Shown: positions 39,941 to 48,983, numbered from the stretch's first letter. The stretch: DNA of 64,000 nt from Gilliamella sp. wkB171 (GCF_001693755.1 NZ_LYST01000039.1:164423-228422); one strand, 5' to 3'. Numbers and translations: made by a program. Notes: generated by a model not told the origin, from the sequence alone.

Positions 39941-40603
39941 ATGTTTTCATTTTATTCCCTTATTGATTCATGCCAGACAGATTGGAATAGTTATATCCAG
40001 CATGAATTTATCGAACAACTTGGTAAAGGAACGTTAGATAAGTCTTGTTTTCAACACTATTTAAAGCAAGATTATCTATTTTTGGTTAACTTTTCGCGGG
40101 TTTGGGGACTTGCAGTTTATAAAAGCCGTAATCTTTTAGAAATCAAACAAGCATTACATAGCCTTAAAGCTATTGTTGAAGTAGAATTGGATTTACATAT
40201 TCGTTATTGTAAACAATGGCATATCACTGAATCAGAATTAACCCGTTTAGTTGGAGCCAAAGCTAACATTGCTTACACCGATTATGTTTTAGATGTAGGC
40301 TTAAAAGGTGATATTCTTGACTTACATATTGTTTTAGCGCCATGCTTGATCGGTTATGGCATGATCGCAAATTGGATAACAGCCCAGTCTTGGTATAATG
40401 CAGAAAATAATCCCTATATAAGTTGGATCGACATGTATTGTGGTGATGAATTTCAAAAAGCAGTGCAAGATGAAATCAATTGGATTAATGATAATTTATC
40501 TAATATCAATGCAGAACGTTTTGCACAGTTAAAAACCATTTTTAAAACGGCAACCCAGCTTGAAGCTGGTTTTTGGCAGATGGGATTAGAAAAAAGCTGT
40601 TAA
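39941..40603 (+). CDS. tenA: TenA-family aminopyrimidine aminohydrolase / thiaminase II
   Basis: TenA salvages degraded thiamine by hydrolysing aminopyrimidines. The 220-residue all-helical protein has CFQHYLKQDYLFLVNFSRVWGLAVYKS, with the Asp and Tyr of the active site (YLKQDYLFL), LAPCLIGYGMIANW with the catalytic Cys, and a C-terminal LEAGFWQMGL where the Glu is conserved. It is alone, with no other thi gene and no recognisable TPP riboswitch in the 228-base gap before it, so it probably serves vitamin scavenging. It is convergent with asnA. Confidence 0.93.
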   Translation: MFSFYSLIDSCQTDWNSYIQHEFIEQLGKGTLDKSCFQHYLKQDYLFLVNFSRVWGLAVYKSRNLLEIKQALHSLKAIVEVELDLHIRYCKQWHITESELTRLVGAKANIAYTDYVLDVGLKGDILDLHIVLAPCLIGYGMIANWITAQSWYNAENNPYISWIDMYCGDEFQKAVQDEINWINDNLSNINAERFAQLKTIFKTATQLEAGFWQMGLEKSC

Positions 40604-40608
40604 TGATT

Positions 40609-40645
40609 ATCATACTTCACCAATAATGGCAAAGTATGATGTATT
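40609..40645. terminator. Terminator between tenA and asnA
   Basis: ATCATACTT (40609-40617) pairs with AAGTATGAT (40632-40640); GTATTTT follows on the plus strand. It sits between two convergent stops. Confidence 0.65.
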
Positions 40646-40649
40646 TTGG

Positions 40650-41642
40650 CTATAGCAAATTCGCATAACTTTGTTTGGTTTTTTCATCCCAAACACTTGC
40701 TTGTACTTGCCCAATATGTTTTAGTTGTAACAACAGCATGACTAATCGAGATTGGCCAATACCACCACCAATAGTTTGTAATAACTCACCATTGACTAAT
40801 GCTTGATGCCAAGCTAATTGTAAACGAGTTTCATCATGAGTGATCTTAAGTTGACGTTTCAACGCTTCAGGATCGACGCGAATGCCCATTGATGAAATTT
40901 CAAATGCACTATTTAATGCTGGATTCCAAACTAAAATATCGCCATTCAAGCCTTTAGAACCCATTTCATTATCACTACTCCAATCATCATAATCGGGTGC
41001 ACGGGCATCGTGTTTTTCGTTATTAGATAAATAGCCACCAATACCAATTAAAAATACAGCGCCCAGCTCTTTAGTAATTGCATTTTCACGCTCTTTTGGT
41101 GATAAGTTAGGGTAACGTTTTAACAGTTGTTCACTATCCATAAATGTAATGGATTCCGGCAAAAAGCGTGAAAGGTGATATTTTTCTGATACGGCTTTTT
41201 CTGTTGCTTTAATCGCTGAATAGATCTTTTCAACTGTTTGTTTTAGGTAAGTAAGAGTACGATCTTTTGGACTTATTACTTTTTCCCAATCCCATTGATC
41301 GACAAATACGGAATGAATTGGTGAAAGCTGATCTTCATCAGGTCGTAACGCTTTCATATTAGTATATAAACCTTCACCCACAGCAAAATGGTGATCAGTT
41401 AATACTTTACGCTTCCATTTTGCTAAAGAGTGAACGACTTCAAATTGTGCATTAGCAATCGTTTTAACTTTAACCTGAACAGCTTTTTCTGTACCAGATA
41501 AATTATCTTGAATACCATCACCAACTTGACTTAATAATGGTGCTTGCACTTCAATCAGGGATAAATTTTCGGCTAACTGATCAGCAAAAAAATGTTTCAC
41601 AAAGCTTATTCGTTGTTGTTGTTCTTTGAATGATATCGTCAT
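40650..41642 (-). CDS. asnA: Aspartate--ammonia ligase
   Basis: AsnA makes asparagine from aspartate and ammonia with ATP. The 330-residue class II synthetase-like protein shows [75 protein letters not shown] and [16 protein letters not shown]. Length equals the E. coli enzyme. The usual divergent regulator asnC is absent. The ammonia-using form fits a cell with ammonia from ureide breakdown nearby, though that link is inference. Confidence 0.97.
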   Translation of the reverse strand: MTISFKEQQQRISFVKHFFADQLAENLSLIEVQAPLLSQVGDGIQDNLSGTEKAVQVKVKTIANAQFEVVHSLAKWKRKVLTDHHFAVGEGLYTNMKALRPDEDQLSPIHSVFVDQWDWEKVISPKDRTLTYLKQTVEKIYSAIKATEKAVSEKYHLSRFLPESITFMDSEQLLKRYPNLSPKERENAITKELGAVFLIGIGGYLSNNEKHDARAPDYDDWSSDNEMGSKGLNGDILVWNPALNSAFEISSMGIRVDPEALKRQLKITHDETRLQLAWHQALVNGELLQTIGGGIGQSRLVMLLLQLKHIGQVQASVWDEKTKQSYANLL

Positions 41643-42285
41643 GTTTACTCTCTAATTATTGTCAATTTGTGTATGTAAATTAAACTAGAAAAAAGAAATA
41701 TGCAAGTTTCAATACGGTAAAAATAGATACAAATAGCGTTGAATACATCTCTCAACTTTATTGATTATTATAATTATTATCTATTTAGTGATAACTGCTG
41801 ATTAAAAAGAACGTTAATACAAAAATTGAACAATTTAGTGGGTGGCATTTTTAAGTCAGCAACCAAGTCGATGAAACTAGGATGTTGATCAGTTTAAGGT
41901 AACTATCTGTAAAAACGGATATTTTATTTCAAAATAATTATTATTTAATGATATTATCAGGATAATAAACGTTGAAATCAACCCTCCAAGGGGATTGATA
42001 CCTGTTATTTTTTATATAATCAACTGATGACAATTGCACAATTGTTTCTTGGATAATGCTAAATATCAATGCTCTGCGTGTATAACTTATTTTATATATC
42101 ATCGGTCATTTTTTATATCGTAGATTACAAGATAATTAAACCTGTCAGCATTGCTAAACAGCAATTCTCATGACTGAATTTATATTGAGTATCAAGCTAT
42201 GGATATTTTGCCTAAAAACTTCGCGACAAAGCTGTTTATAAACTCACAATTGAATGCTAACGCGTATACGACTAACCCTTTTACC
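41643..42285. other. Long non-coding stretch upstream of CRISPR array 2
   Basis: It holds the asnA promoter region at its left end. Structures seen: ACAATTG-CA-CAATTGT (42030-42045), an inverted repeat with two-base spacer, and an imperfect hairpin near 41978-41999 (ATCAACCC against GGGGATTGAT). No coding frame, tRNA or mobile-element end is recognisable. Confidence 0.4.
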
Positions 42286-42417
42286 AACCCTTTTTTTTCA
42301 CCAGATATAAAAAATAATAAAATCAATATATTACAAAGCACATAAAAAAAAGGGTTTTTTAGTAGCAAAACATCATTTACCTTTCTGCCAACAACAGTTA
42401 TAGTGGTTTAGATTCTA
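42286..42417 (+). promoter_or_regulatory. CRISPR array 2 leader with IHF site
   Basis: AATCAATATATTA (42321-42333) fully matches the IHF consensus and ends 84 bases before the first repeat. AACCCTTTTTTTT (42286-42298) and AAAAAAAAGGGTT (42344-42356) form a perfect 13-bp inverted repeat around it. GTTATAGTG starts 21 bases before the repeat (42397). All three match the leader of array 1 in sequence and spacing. Confidence 0.8.
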
Positions 42418-43044
42418 GTTCACTGCCGTGTAGGTAGTTTAGAAATTGTTAGACTGACTTCGTATTCAGTCTTAAGGTTCACTGCCGTGTAGGTAGTTTA
42501 GAAAACCAAACTCGCTTATAACTCGTATATCAATGAGTTCACTGCCGTGTAGGTAGTTTAGAAAAGTCGGTGTAGGCTTACCCGCTTATGCATACTGTTC
42601 ACTGCCGTGTAGGTAGTTTAGAAAATGATCACTTGCATGGGGAGTTGATTGTAACGGTTCACTGCCGTGTAGGTAGTTTAGAAAATTACTAACTTGGTAA
42701 TCAAGAAAAAGCCGATGTTCACTGCCGTGTAGGTAGTTTAGAAAAAATATCGAGCGACAATTGTTGGCTTTACAGAGTTCACTGCCGTGTAGGTAGTTTA
42801 GAAAACAGCCAACATATGTCATGAACATAAACCCTGGTTCACTGCCGTGTAGGTAGTTTAGAAAAAGTGTCAACATGATAACGACTGTTGCTAGAGGTTC
42901 ACTGCCGTGTAGGTAGTTTAGAAAACACACGGCAATTAACAACAAGAGATCACTTAGTTCACTGCCGTGTAGGTAGTTTAGAAATCGCTAGAACTGTTCG
43001 AAATTTTCGGGTGCTCGTTCACTGCCGTGTAGGCAGAAGTAATG
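42418..43044 (+). CRISPR. CRISPR array 2, type I-F repeat, 11 repeats / 10 spacers
   Basis: Repeats of 28 bases start at 42418, 42477, then every 60 bases from 42537 to 43017. The first ten are identical, beginning GTTCACTGCCGTGTAGGTAG and ending TTTAGAAA; the last (43017) keeps only the first 17 bases plus CAG. The first spacer is 31 bases, all others 32. The repeat is a classic type I-F sequence, closer to enteric and Pseudomonas forms than array 1. The leader on the left and degenerate repeat on the right set the plus orientation. No cas gene is in the window. A minus-strand open frame across it is an artefact. Confidence 0.98.
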
Positions 43045-43249
43045 TTTAGTCTTGAAATTGTGATATTTTGCAAGGCTATCTTTTATTCGTGATATATTGC
43101 TCTTGATTGGTTAATAAATACCAGAAGATTTTCAGTTAATAATTATTGCTGATAGTTGGTTAATTTGTTTATAAAACGATAGAACTAAGTTTTTATATTC
43201 GTTTTGGTTGACACCTGTAAAGCCGGTATCAACCTTGAATAAGCTAGGG

Positions 43250-43265
43250 TGTTCGCATGCGAACA
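43250..43265. repeat. Perfect 16-bp palindrome
   Basis: TGTTCGCATGCGAACA is fully self-complementary and lies between the end of CRISPR array 2 and the allD stop. It has no T-run on the minus strand, so it is not an evident allD terminator. A regulator site or a plus-strand terminator are possible. Confidence 0.5.
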
Positions 43266-43297
43266 ATATTTTACTTATCTATGTCAGAAATTTGTGT

Positions 43298-44347
43298 TTA
43301 CTCCGCAAATTTATTTTTATGATCATACCGGTTGTAGTGAATGTCATCACTAATCAAATAGTTATAAATGTCATCGACAATTTCGATACCATTTTTTAGG
43401 TAGTCTGCTTCACGTTTTTTGCCACGTTCACCAGGAAAGAATACTTGGCTATTGCCTTTAGCGGGTTTGACATTTTTTAATTGATCGAGCATCGAAGACA
43501 TAGTTTGTTTGAATATTTCAAGACCGATAAAATATTCTGGGTTAATGACAATATGTAAATGCCCAAGATCGCGTCCTTTGGATAGGTCTGCATACATTGA
43601 AGAGACATTTTTACCAAAAGGCAAGCCTAGTAATATCCCCGATAAGATATCAACCATCATCATCAAACCATAACCTTTTGCGTCAGCAATCGGTAATAAA
43701 GCATTGACTTTATGAGGATCGGTAGTTGGTTCACCGTGCTCATCAACAGCCCATGTTGGCGGAATAGGAGCGCCTTTGGAGCGTGCGTAAAGTACTTTAC
43801 CCCAAGCTTGTACCGTAGTTGCCATATCAAATGATACAACTCGCTCATCGGCCGTTGGGGCTGCAAATGCAATAGGATTGGTACCAAAAAATTCTTCGGC
43901 TCCACCATAGGGCACAGCCATTGGATCTGATTGACACATTGAAATGGCAACTAAATTTTGTGCAGCTGCCATTTCGGTAAAGTAACACAGTGATCCACTG
44001 TGTGACATACGGCGTATACCGACGACCGCTACACCATTCTTCTTCGCCATTTCAATGGCTTTATCCATGCCAACTTTGGCTGCAACCAAACCACAGCCAT
44101 TATCAAAATCGAGAATAGCGCTCGCTGGACCTGTTTCTTTATAAGTGATGTTAGGATTAACGGTCATGCCACCTTTGGCAATACGCTCTGCATAGTATTC
44201 AACTCTTACAGCACCATGTGAATGAATGCCTCGGGCATCAGCAAAAGCTAATGCATCGGCAGCGATGTTTGCATGTTCCTGACTTAAACCGGCTTTATGC
44301 ATTTTATTCGCGATTAGATCATGTAATGTTTTTTTGTCAACTCGCAT
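43298..44347 (-). CDS. allD: Ureidoglycolate dehydrogenase
   Basis: AllD oxidises (S)-ureidoglycolate to oxalurate with NAD. The start is ATG 44347 behind GGGAGAG, giving 349 residues, exactly the E. coli length; a longer TTG start would swallow the ribosome site. It aligns along its whole length: ARGIHSHGAVRVEYYAERIAKGG, GVAVVGIRRMSHSGSLCYF, SMCQSDPMAVPYGGAEEFFGTNPIAFAAP, FDMATTVQAWGKVL, KGYGLMMMVDILSGILLGLPFG and NGIEIVDDIYNYLISDD. It is last in the minus-strand ureide operon, 41 bases after the carbamate kinase gene. Confidence 0.96.
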   Translation of the reverse strand: MRVDKKTLHDLIANKMHKAGLSQEHANIAADALAFADARGIHSHGAVRVEYYAERIAKGGMTVNPNITYKETGPASAILDFDNGCGLVAAKVGMDKAIEMAKKNGVAVVGIRRMSHSGSLCYFTEMAAAQNLVAISMCQSDPMAVPYGGAEEFFGTNPIAFAAPTADERVVSFDMATTVQAWGKVLYARSKGAPIPPTWAVDEHGEPTTDPHKVNALLPIADAKGYGLMMMVDILSGILLGLPFGKNVSSMYADLSKGRDLGHLHIVINPEYFIGLEIFKQTMSSMLDQLKNVKPAKGNSQVFFPGERGKKREADYLKNGIEIVDDIYNYLISDDIHYNRYDHKNKFAE

Positions 44348-44388
44348 AGTAAACTCTCCCAAATATATGTTTTGCCTGTTTGGCTATA

Positions 44389-45291
44389 TTATTTTGTAAT
44401 GATTGTACCTTTAGTACCCGCTAATAAAGACTCTATATCCGTTAGATTACCGATGTATGCCTTGTTACTGGTTTTTTCAACAAATTCAATGACAGATTTG
44501 ACTTTAGGGCCAATAGCACCATCATCAACTGCAAGCGGTTTTAATCGTTCTGTATTAACATGATGTAATGGCGTTTGTTGTGGGGTTCCCCAATTTTCAT
44601 ATACCGCATCAGCATCAGTTAAAATCATTAAGTGATCGGCTTTTAATTGTATGGCAAGTTGCGCTGCACTGTGATCTTTGTCGATAACCGCTTCTATACC
44701 TTGATATCCAAGTTGATTTTTAATGACAGGTATACCACCGCCACCATTACAAATGACAATAGTGTCTTTGTTAAGTAATTGTTTAATGGTGTCAATTTCA
44801 AGAATCTTTTGCGGTTTGGGGGACGGCACCACTCGACGTAGATATTGTCCATCTTGTTTAAAATGCCAACCATATTGTGCTTGTAACTGTTGTTGTTGCG
44901 CTGGTTGATATACTGGCCCTATATACTTGGTTGGATCTTCAAAAGAAGGGTCAATGGGATCAACTTCAACTTGGGTTAGCACGGTGACAACATTTTTAAC
45001 ATGTTCGTGTTGCTGTAAACTGCGACCTATCATATACCCGAGCATACCTTGCGTTTGGGAAACCAGAATATCGAGTGGATAGGCAGGAACCTGTGTATAA
45101 GCCGCATTTTGTAGTGCTAATAAACCTACTTGTGGGCCGTTGCCATGCACAATCACTAAATGATATTTTCCCGCTAGTTTTGCGATAAGCTGGGTTGTAG
45201 CATCAATGTTTCGATATTGATTCTCTATTGATAGTGGTTCATTTCGTTTAGAAATTGCATTGCCGCCTAATGCAATAACAATCAGTTCCAT
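44389..45291 (-). CDS. arcC: Carbamate kinase (ureide pathway copy)
   Basis: The 300-residue amino-acid-kinase-fold enzyme converts carbamoyl phosphate and ADP to ATP, CO2 and ammonia. Marks are VIALGGNAISKRNE, VHGNGPQVGLLALQ, SQTQGMLGYMIGRSL, TQVEVDPIDPSFEDPTKYIGPVY, CNGGGGIPVI, DKDHSAAQLAIQLKADHLMILTDADAVYENWG and DDGAIGPKVKSVIEF. No arginine deiminase genes are near; its place between allE and allD identifies it as the ATP-yielding last step of oxalurate fermentation, equivalent to E. coli YbcF (AllK). AAGGA precedes the ATG. Confidence 0.95.
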   Translation of the reverse strand: MELIVIALGGNAISKRNEPLSIENQYRNIDATTQLIAKLAGKYHLVIVHGNGPQVGLLALQNAAYTQVPAYPLDILVSQTQGMLGYMIGRSLQQHEHVKNVVTVLTQVEVDPIDPSFEDPTKYIGPVYQPAQQQQLQAQYGWHFKQDGQYLRRVVPSPKPQKILEIDTIKQLLNKDTIVICNGGGGIPVIKNQLGYQGIEAVIDKDHSAAQLAIQLKADHLMILTDADAVYENWGTPQQTPLHHVNTERLKPLAVDDGAIGPKVKSVIEFVEKTSNKAYIGNLTDIESLLAGTKGTIITK

Positions 45292-45575
45292 ATGATATCC
45301 TTGATCACTTATTAAAATTGCTTATTGTTTTAAAGTATTAATACATTTACTCGCTATTAACTGCGTTTTCTTGTTAATATTGAGCTAATCAAATGCGGTA
45401 ATACCACTGATTTTTTGTCACTGTCCGAATAAGAAAGTGACCTAGTTTTTAATAATGCATTTACCTGCTTGGTTATTCATGGATTCGCTTTATTCGTCTA
45501 TCGATATTGTTTTGGTAACTGTAGTTGCTTAACTCAGCTCACGATTTGGCTTGAGAAACAAAATAGTACGTTGCA

Positions 45576-46355
45576 TTAAATTTCGACATCACGATGGCAA
45601 TCTTTTGAATAAATATAACTTAATGGCTCTTTACCCACGGCATAACAAGCTTGCAATGCATAAGCGCCCATAAAAATATAATCATCTTTTTTGACCGGTA
45701 TCCACTCATTGTCAAGCAAGTACATACCTTCACCACTGAGTAAATATGCGCCATGTTCCTGAACATGAGTTTCAATATAGCCATGACTTGCACCCGGTTG
45801 GAAAGTTAAAATATGAAAATTCATATCAAAGCCAAGTTCTTTTGGTAGTAAGTCTTGTACAAATACATTATCCATCTTCTCATAATGAATATTTTCCAGA
45901 TTAATAACATGGTTCGAAACGATTCGAGCTTGGTGTCCATCGAGTGGGGTATAACGTCTTTTGTACAAGAATAGGCGAGATGAGCTGGTCATATTTTGTA
46001 AATAAAGTTTTACTCCACAAGGACAGTAAAGGTAGCCGCCTGTTTGTAAATGAAACGATTGTTGATCGGCTTTAGCGGTTATTTCACCTTGAATAACATA
46101 GACAAAAACTTCAAGATCTTTACCACCAAATCCTTGTAGGTTATTGCCATCTTTATGCATGGTGACTAAATAATCAACAAATGATGCGCCCAATTTAGGT
46201 GTCGATAAAATAGTGATGTCACAATTATCAAATCCAGGAATGATATTTTTTACCAATCCATCAGGCGGAATGAGCGCGTAATTTTGTCGTTTAATAATTG
46301 CTCTTGATGCTAATAAGTCTTTTGGGTAACCTGTGTTGTTATTGATATATCCCAT
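45576..46355 (-). CDS. allE: (S)-Ureidoglycine aminohydrolase
   Basis: AllE (YlbA) releases ammonia from ureidoglycine to give (S)-ureidoglycolate. The 259-residue bicupin shows the N-terminal YPKDLLASRAIIKRQNYALIPPDGLVKNIIPG and the metal-binding C-terminal cupin GASHGYIETHVQEHGAYLLSGEGMYLL, with the Glu and two His ligands. AAGGAG lies before the ATG. It is flanked by 138 bases to the MFS gene and 284 bases to the carbamate kinase gene; neither gap has a clear terminator in the operon direction, so one long transcript is possible. Confidence 0.95.
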   Translation of the reverse strand: MGYINNNTGYPKDLLASRAIIKRQNYALIPPDGLVKNIIPGFDNCDITILSTPKLGASFVDYLVTMHKDGNNLQGFGGKDLEVFVYVIQGEITAKADQQSFHLQTGGYLYCPCGVKLYLQNMTSSSRLFLYKRRYTPLDGHQARIVSNHVINLENIHYEKMDNVFVQDLLPKELGFDMNFHILTFQPGASHGYIETHVQEHGAYLLSGEGMYLLDNEWIPVKKDDYIFMGAYALQACYAVGKEPLSYIYSKDCHRDVEI

Positions 46356-46493
46356 AATTATCTCCTTGGAACATATTGATTTTTTATTTCGGCTGACTAT
46401 TTTTTAGGTAATACAATAGTGCGCCGTTGAAAACAGCCTAGTTTTAGAAAAATGTGTTTTGCCGATCATAAATATAATGATCGGCACAGATTA

Positions 46494-47744
46494 TTAATTG
46501 TTATTCGCGCTTTTATGCATGTTAAGAAGGAAGAACAGCACGGTTGCAATAATTAAGATAGCAATTGCCACGTAAAATCCGGTAATTTTGGTGCCGGTAA
46601 AATCTGCTAAATAACCTGTTAATGGGGGAGCGATAACAGACGAGCTCATACCAAAAAAGTTAAATACGCCAAACGAAGTGCCATAATTAGTTTTAGGGGC
46701 AGTTTCGGCAACATGTGAAATCAGAATTGGTTCTACAGTCAATTTACCAAATAAACCGTAAAAAATTAATCCAGCGAGTAAGAAAGTTATCGTTGCTGAT
46801 TGTACTGTAGTTAGTAATGTTGCTGCGGCGATTAGTTCAAGAGCAATGATAAATAATAGGCGTTTGTTTCTATATTTATCAGAAATTTTACTGATGATTA
46901 GTGCACCTGGAATTGCTGCAAATGCAACTAAAGAAGATGCAGATCCAATACTACCACCAGTAAAACCACGTTCTGTTTCAAGAAAGTTAGGTAACCAACT
47001 GACAATCATATAATAACCATAGCATGTGGCAAAATACATGATATACGATGCAACCATTCGGCTACTAAAAAAGCTATGTGATGTTTGTGATTCTACTTGT
47101 TGAGTAGCGGTTGTTTTGATGATATTGTCATTTTGTTTTGCTTGTTTAATTTTAGATTGTTCTTTGATGATAATTGCAAAACCCGCAACTAAACAGAGCA
47201 ACAATGCAGCAATAATGTATAACATGTATTGCCATGGCATGCCTAATGATTTGACTAAAAAGCTCGTTGCTAACAAACTAATCCCCATACCTAAAGCCGA
47301 GCCGGTATTGATGATTGCCGATGCGAAACCGCGGTGCTCTGACGGAATATTTTCAGCTGAAAGTGACCACGCAGAACCATAATAAGAACCACAGCCTAAA
47401 CCAGCAAGTAAACTACCAATATAGATCATTGTGATTGAATGAGCATTACCGATGATTAATGCTGCAATAGTGAAGAGTAAAAAGCCGGGGATGACTACCG
47501 CTTTTTTACCAAACTTATCAACTAACATACCTGCGGGTATTTGCATTGCGGTGTAGGCGAAGAAGTAACAACTGGCAATGAGTCCAAGTGCAGTATTGGA
47601 TTGTGGTCCTATAGTTTGTTGGACTTCTGGAAAAATCGCGGTTAATACTGGGCGATAAATCCACATAACGGTCCAACCTAGGCATAATAATACAACGATT
47701 TTATGCCAATATTTAATTCCACCCGTTTTTTCTATTATGGTCAT
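46494..47744 (-). CDS. MFS transporter, candidate ureide (allantoate/allantoin) carrier
   Basis: The 416-residue protein has 12 predicted helices of the major facilitator family, with LVDKFGKKAVVIPG after helix 2 and SKISDKYRNKRLLF after helix 8. A hydrophilic centre (about residues 195-225, rich in Lys, Gln, Asn) links the halves. It starts 12 bases after allC with AAGGA, so it is co-expressed with the allantoate enzyme. Known allantoin carriers in E. coli are NCS1-type, so an MFS carrier here is a substitution. The substrate is inferred from neighbours only. Confidence 0.85.
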   Translation of the reverse strand: MTIIEKTGGIKYWHKIVVLLCLGWTVMWIYRPVLTAIFPEVQQTIGPQSNTALGLIASCYFFAYTAMQIPAGMLVDKFGKKAVVIPGFLLFTIAALIIGNAHSITMIYIGSLLAGLGCGSYYGSAWSLSAENIPSEHRGFASAIINTGSALGMGISLLATSFLVKSLGMPWQYMLYIIAALLLCLVAGFAIIIKEQSKIKQAKQNDNIIKTTATQQVESQTSHSFFSSRMVASYIMYFATCYGYYMIVSWLPNFLETERGFTGGSIGSASSLVAFAAIPGALIISKISDKYRNKRLLFIIALELIAAATLLTTVQSATITFLLAGLIFYGLFGKLTVEPILISHVAETAPKTNYGTSFGVFNFFGMSSSVIAPPLTGYLADFTGTKITGFYVAIAILIIATVLFFLLNMHKSANNN

Positions 47745-47756
47745 GTTAATTCCTTA

Positions 47757-48983
47757 TTATTCTTGATAAGCTAATTTATATAGGGCGTGCGTGAGTGCTT
47801 TAATGCCTTCTACTAAATCTTTTGTATCTGTATCTTCAGCCGGATTGTGGCTAATACCTTTAATACTTGGCACAAATAACATTGCTGTAGGCACACGTGG
47901 AGCAAATATTTGTGAATCATGACCCGCTCCGCTGTGCATTACTCGATAACTGAGTTTTTCTTCCTTACATATCTGTTCTAACATTTTGATTAGCTTGTTA
48001 TCCATCGGAATTGGATCTTCATCCATCCAGCGATTAATTTCGATTTCAAGTCCAAGTTCGTTGGCGATACGCAGCATATCAGCTTCGATCTCTTCCGTGA
48101 ATTGAACTAACTGGGCTTTATTCGTATGACGGCAATCCATAGTGAATAATACTTCACCGGGTACAACATTGACCACATTCGGTTTGGGTTCTACGTGACC
48201 AAAAGTAAGCACAAGTGGATCCCCAACTTTGATTGCTTTGTTAATTGATTCATTACAGATTCGACTAAATGCATACACCGCATCTTTACGATATCCCATA
48301 GGCGTTGTACCGGCGTGATTGGCTTCACCAATTAATCGAATGTTATAACGTCGTTGACCCACAATACTTGTCACAACACCAATACTTTTTTGTTCTTTTT
48401 CTAAAACGCCACCTTGTTCGATATGAATTTCTAAAAACGCTTTAATATTGTTGCGTGCAGGTTGAGTATTGAATTTAAATCCACATGTTTGCATGGCATC
48501 AACAAATTTTATGCCTTCGCTGTCTTGTATTGTTTCAACATCATGATGATTAGCGATAGCAAATACATTTTTACTGCCCCAAAAGACGTAAGGAAAGCGG
48601 CTACCTTCTTCTTCTGCCATCGAGATTAACTCTAATGTGCGTAAAGGTTGCCCATAGTTTTCTTTCAGGTATTGCATTGCAAGTAAAGCCGCTATAATGC
48701 CTAACTGTCCATCAAGTTTGCCACCGTTTACTACGGTATCAACATGCGAACCTGACATGATAACTTCATCTTTGTATTTACTGCCTTCAAATCGTCCATA
48801 TAAGTTTCCAATGTCGTCAAAATAGCTATGCATGCCGATTTCAGTCATTCTTTGTTTGAGTGCATTTTGGGCAGCGAGCCATTCGGCGCTATAGAGCAGG
48901 CGCGTTGTACCACCTTGTTTTAATCCACCAAAGCTAGATATCCAGTCTACTGCGTTAGCAACATCATCATATAAGATATTCAT
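47757..48983 (-). CDS. allC: Allantoate amidohydrolase
   Basis: AllC hydrolyses allantoate to ureidoglycine, ammonia and CO2. The 408-residue M20-family metalloenzyme has the metal motifs GSHVDTVVNGGKLDGQLG and AEEEGSRFPYVFWGSKNV, the substrate-loop EIHIEQGGVLE, VGEANHAGTTPMG-type residues (IGEANHAGTTPM) and the C-terminal HSGAGHDSQIFA with SHNPAEDT. A related carbamoylase (beta-ureidopropionase) is the alternative, but linkage with allE and allD settles it. It is the first gene of the minus-strand ureide operon, divergent from fdrA. Confidence 0.95.
   Translation of the reverse strand: MNILYDDVANAVDWISSFGGLKQGGTTRLLYSAEWLAAQNALKQRMTEIGMHSYFDDIGNLYGRFEGSKYKDEVIMSGSHVDTVVNGGKLDGQLGIIAALLAMQYLKENYGQPLRTLELISMAEEEGSRFPYVFWGSKNVFAIANHHDVETIQDSEGIKFVDAMQTCGFKFNTQPARNNIKAFLEIHIEQGGVLEKEQKSIGVVTSIVGQRRYNIRLIGEANHAGTTPMGYRKDAVYAFSRICNESINKAIKVGDPLVLTFGHVEPKPNVVNVVPGEVLFTMDCRHTNKAQLVQFTEEIEADMLRIANELGLEIEINRWMDEDPIPMDNKLIKMLEQICKEEKLSYRVMHSGAGHDSQIFAPRVPTAMLFVPSIKGISHNPAEDTDTKDLVEGIKALTHALYKLAYQE

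Noticed and set aside
42586..42945. 119-residue minus-strand frame with repeated FLNYLHGSE units
   Set aside because: Same artefact across CRISPR array 2.
45417..45441. GTCACT/AGTGAC stem between arcC and allE as a terminator
   Set aside because: On the operon (minus) strand it is followed by A, not T; it does not fit a terminator for allE.
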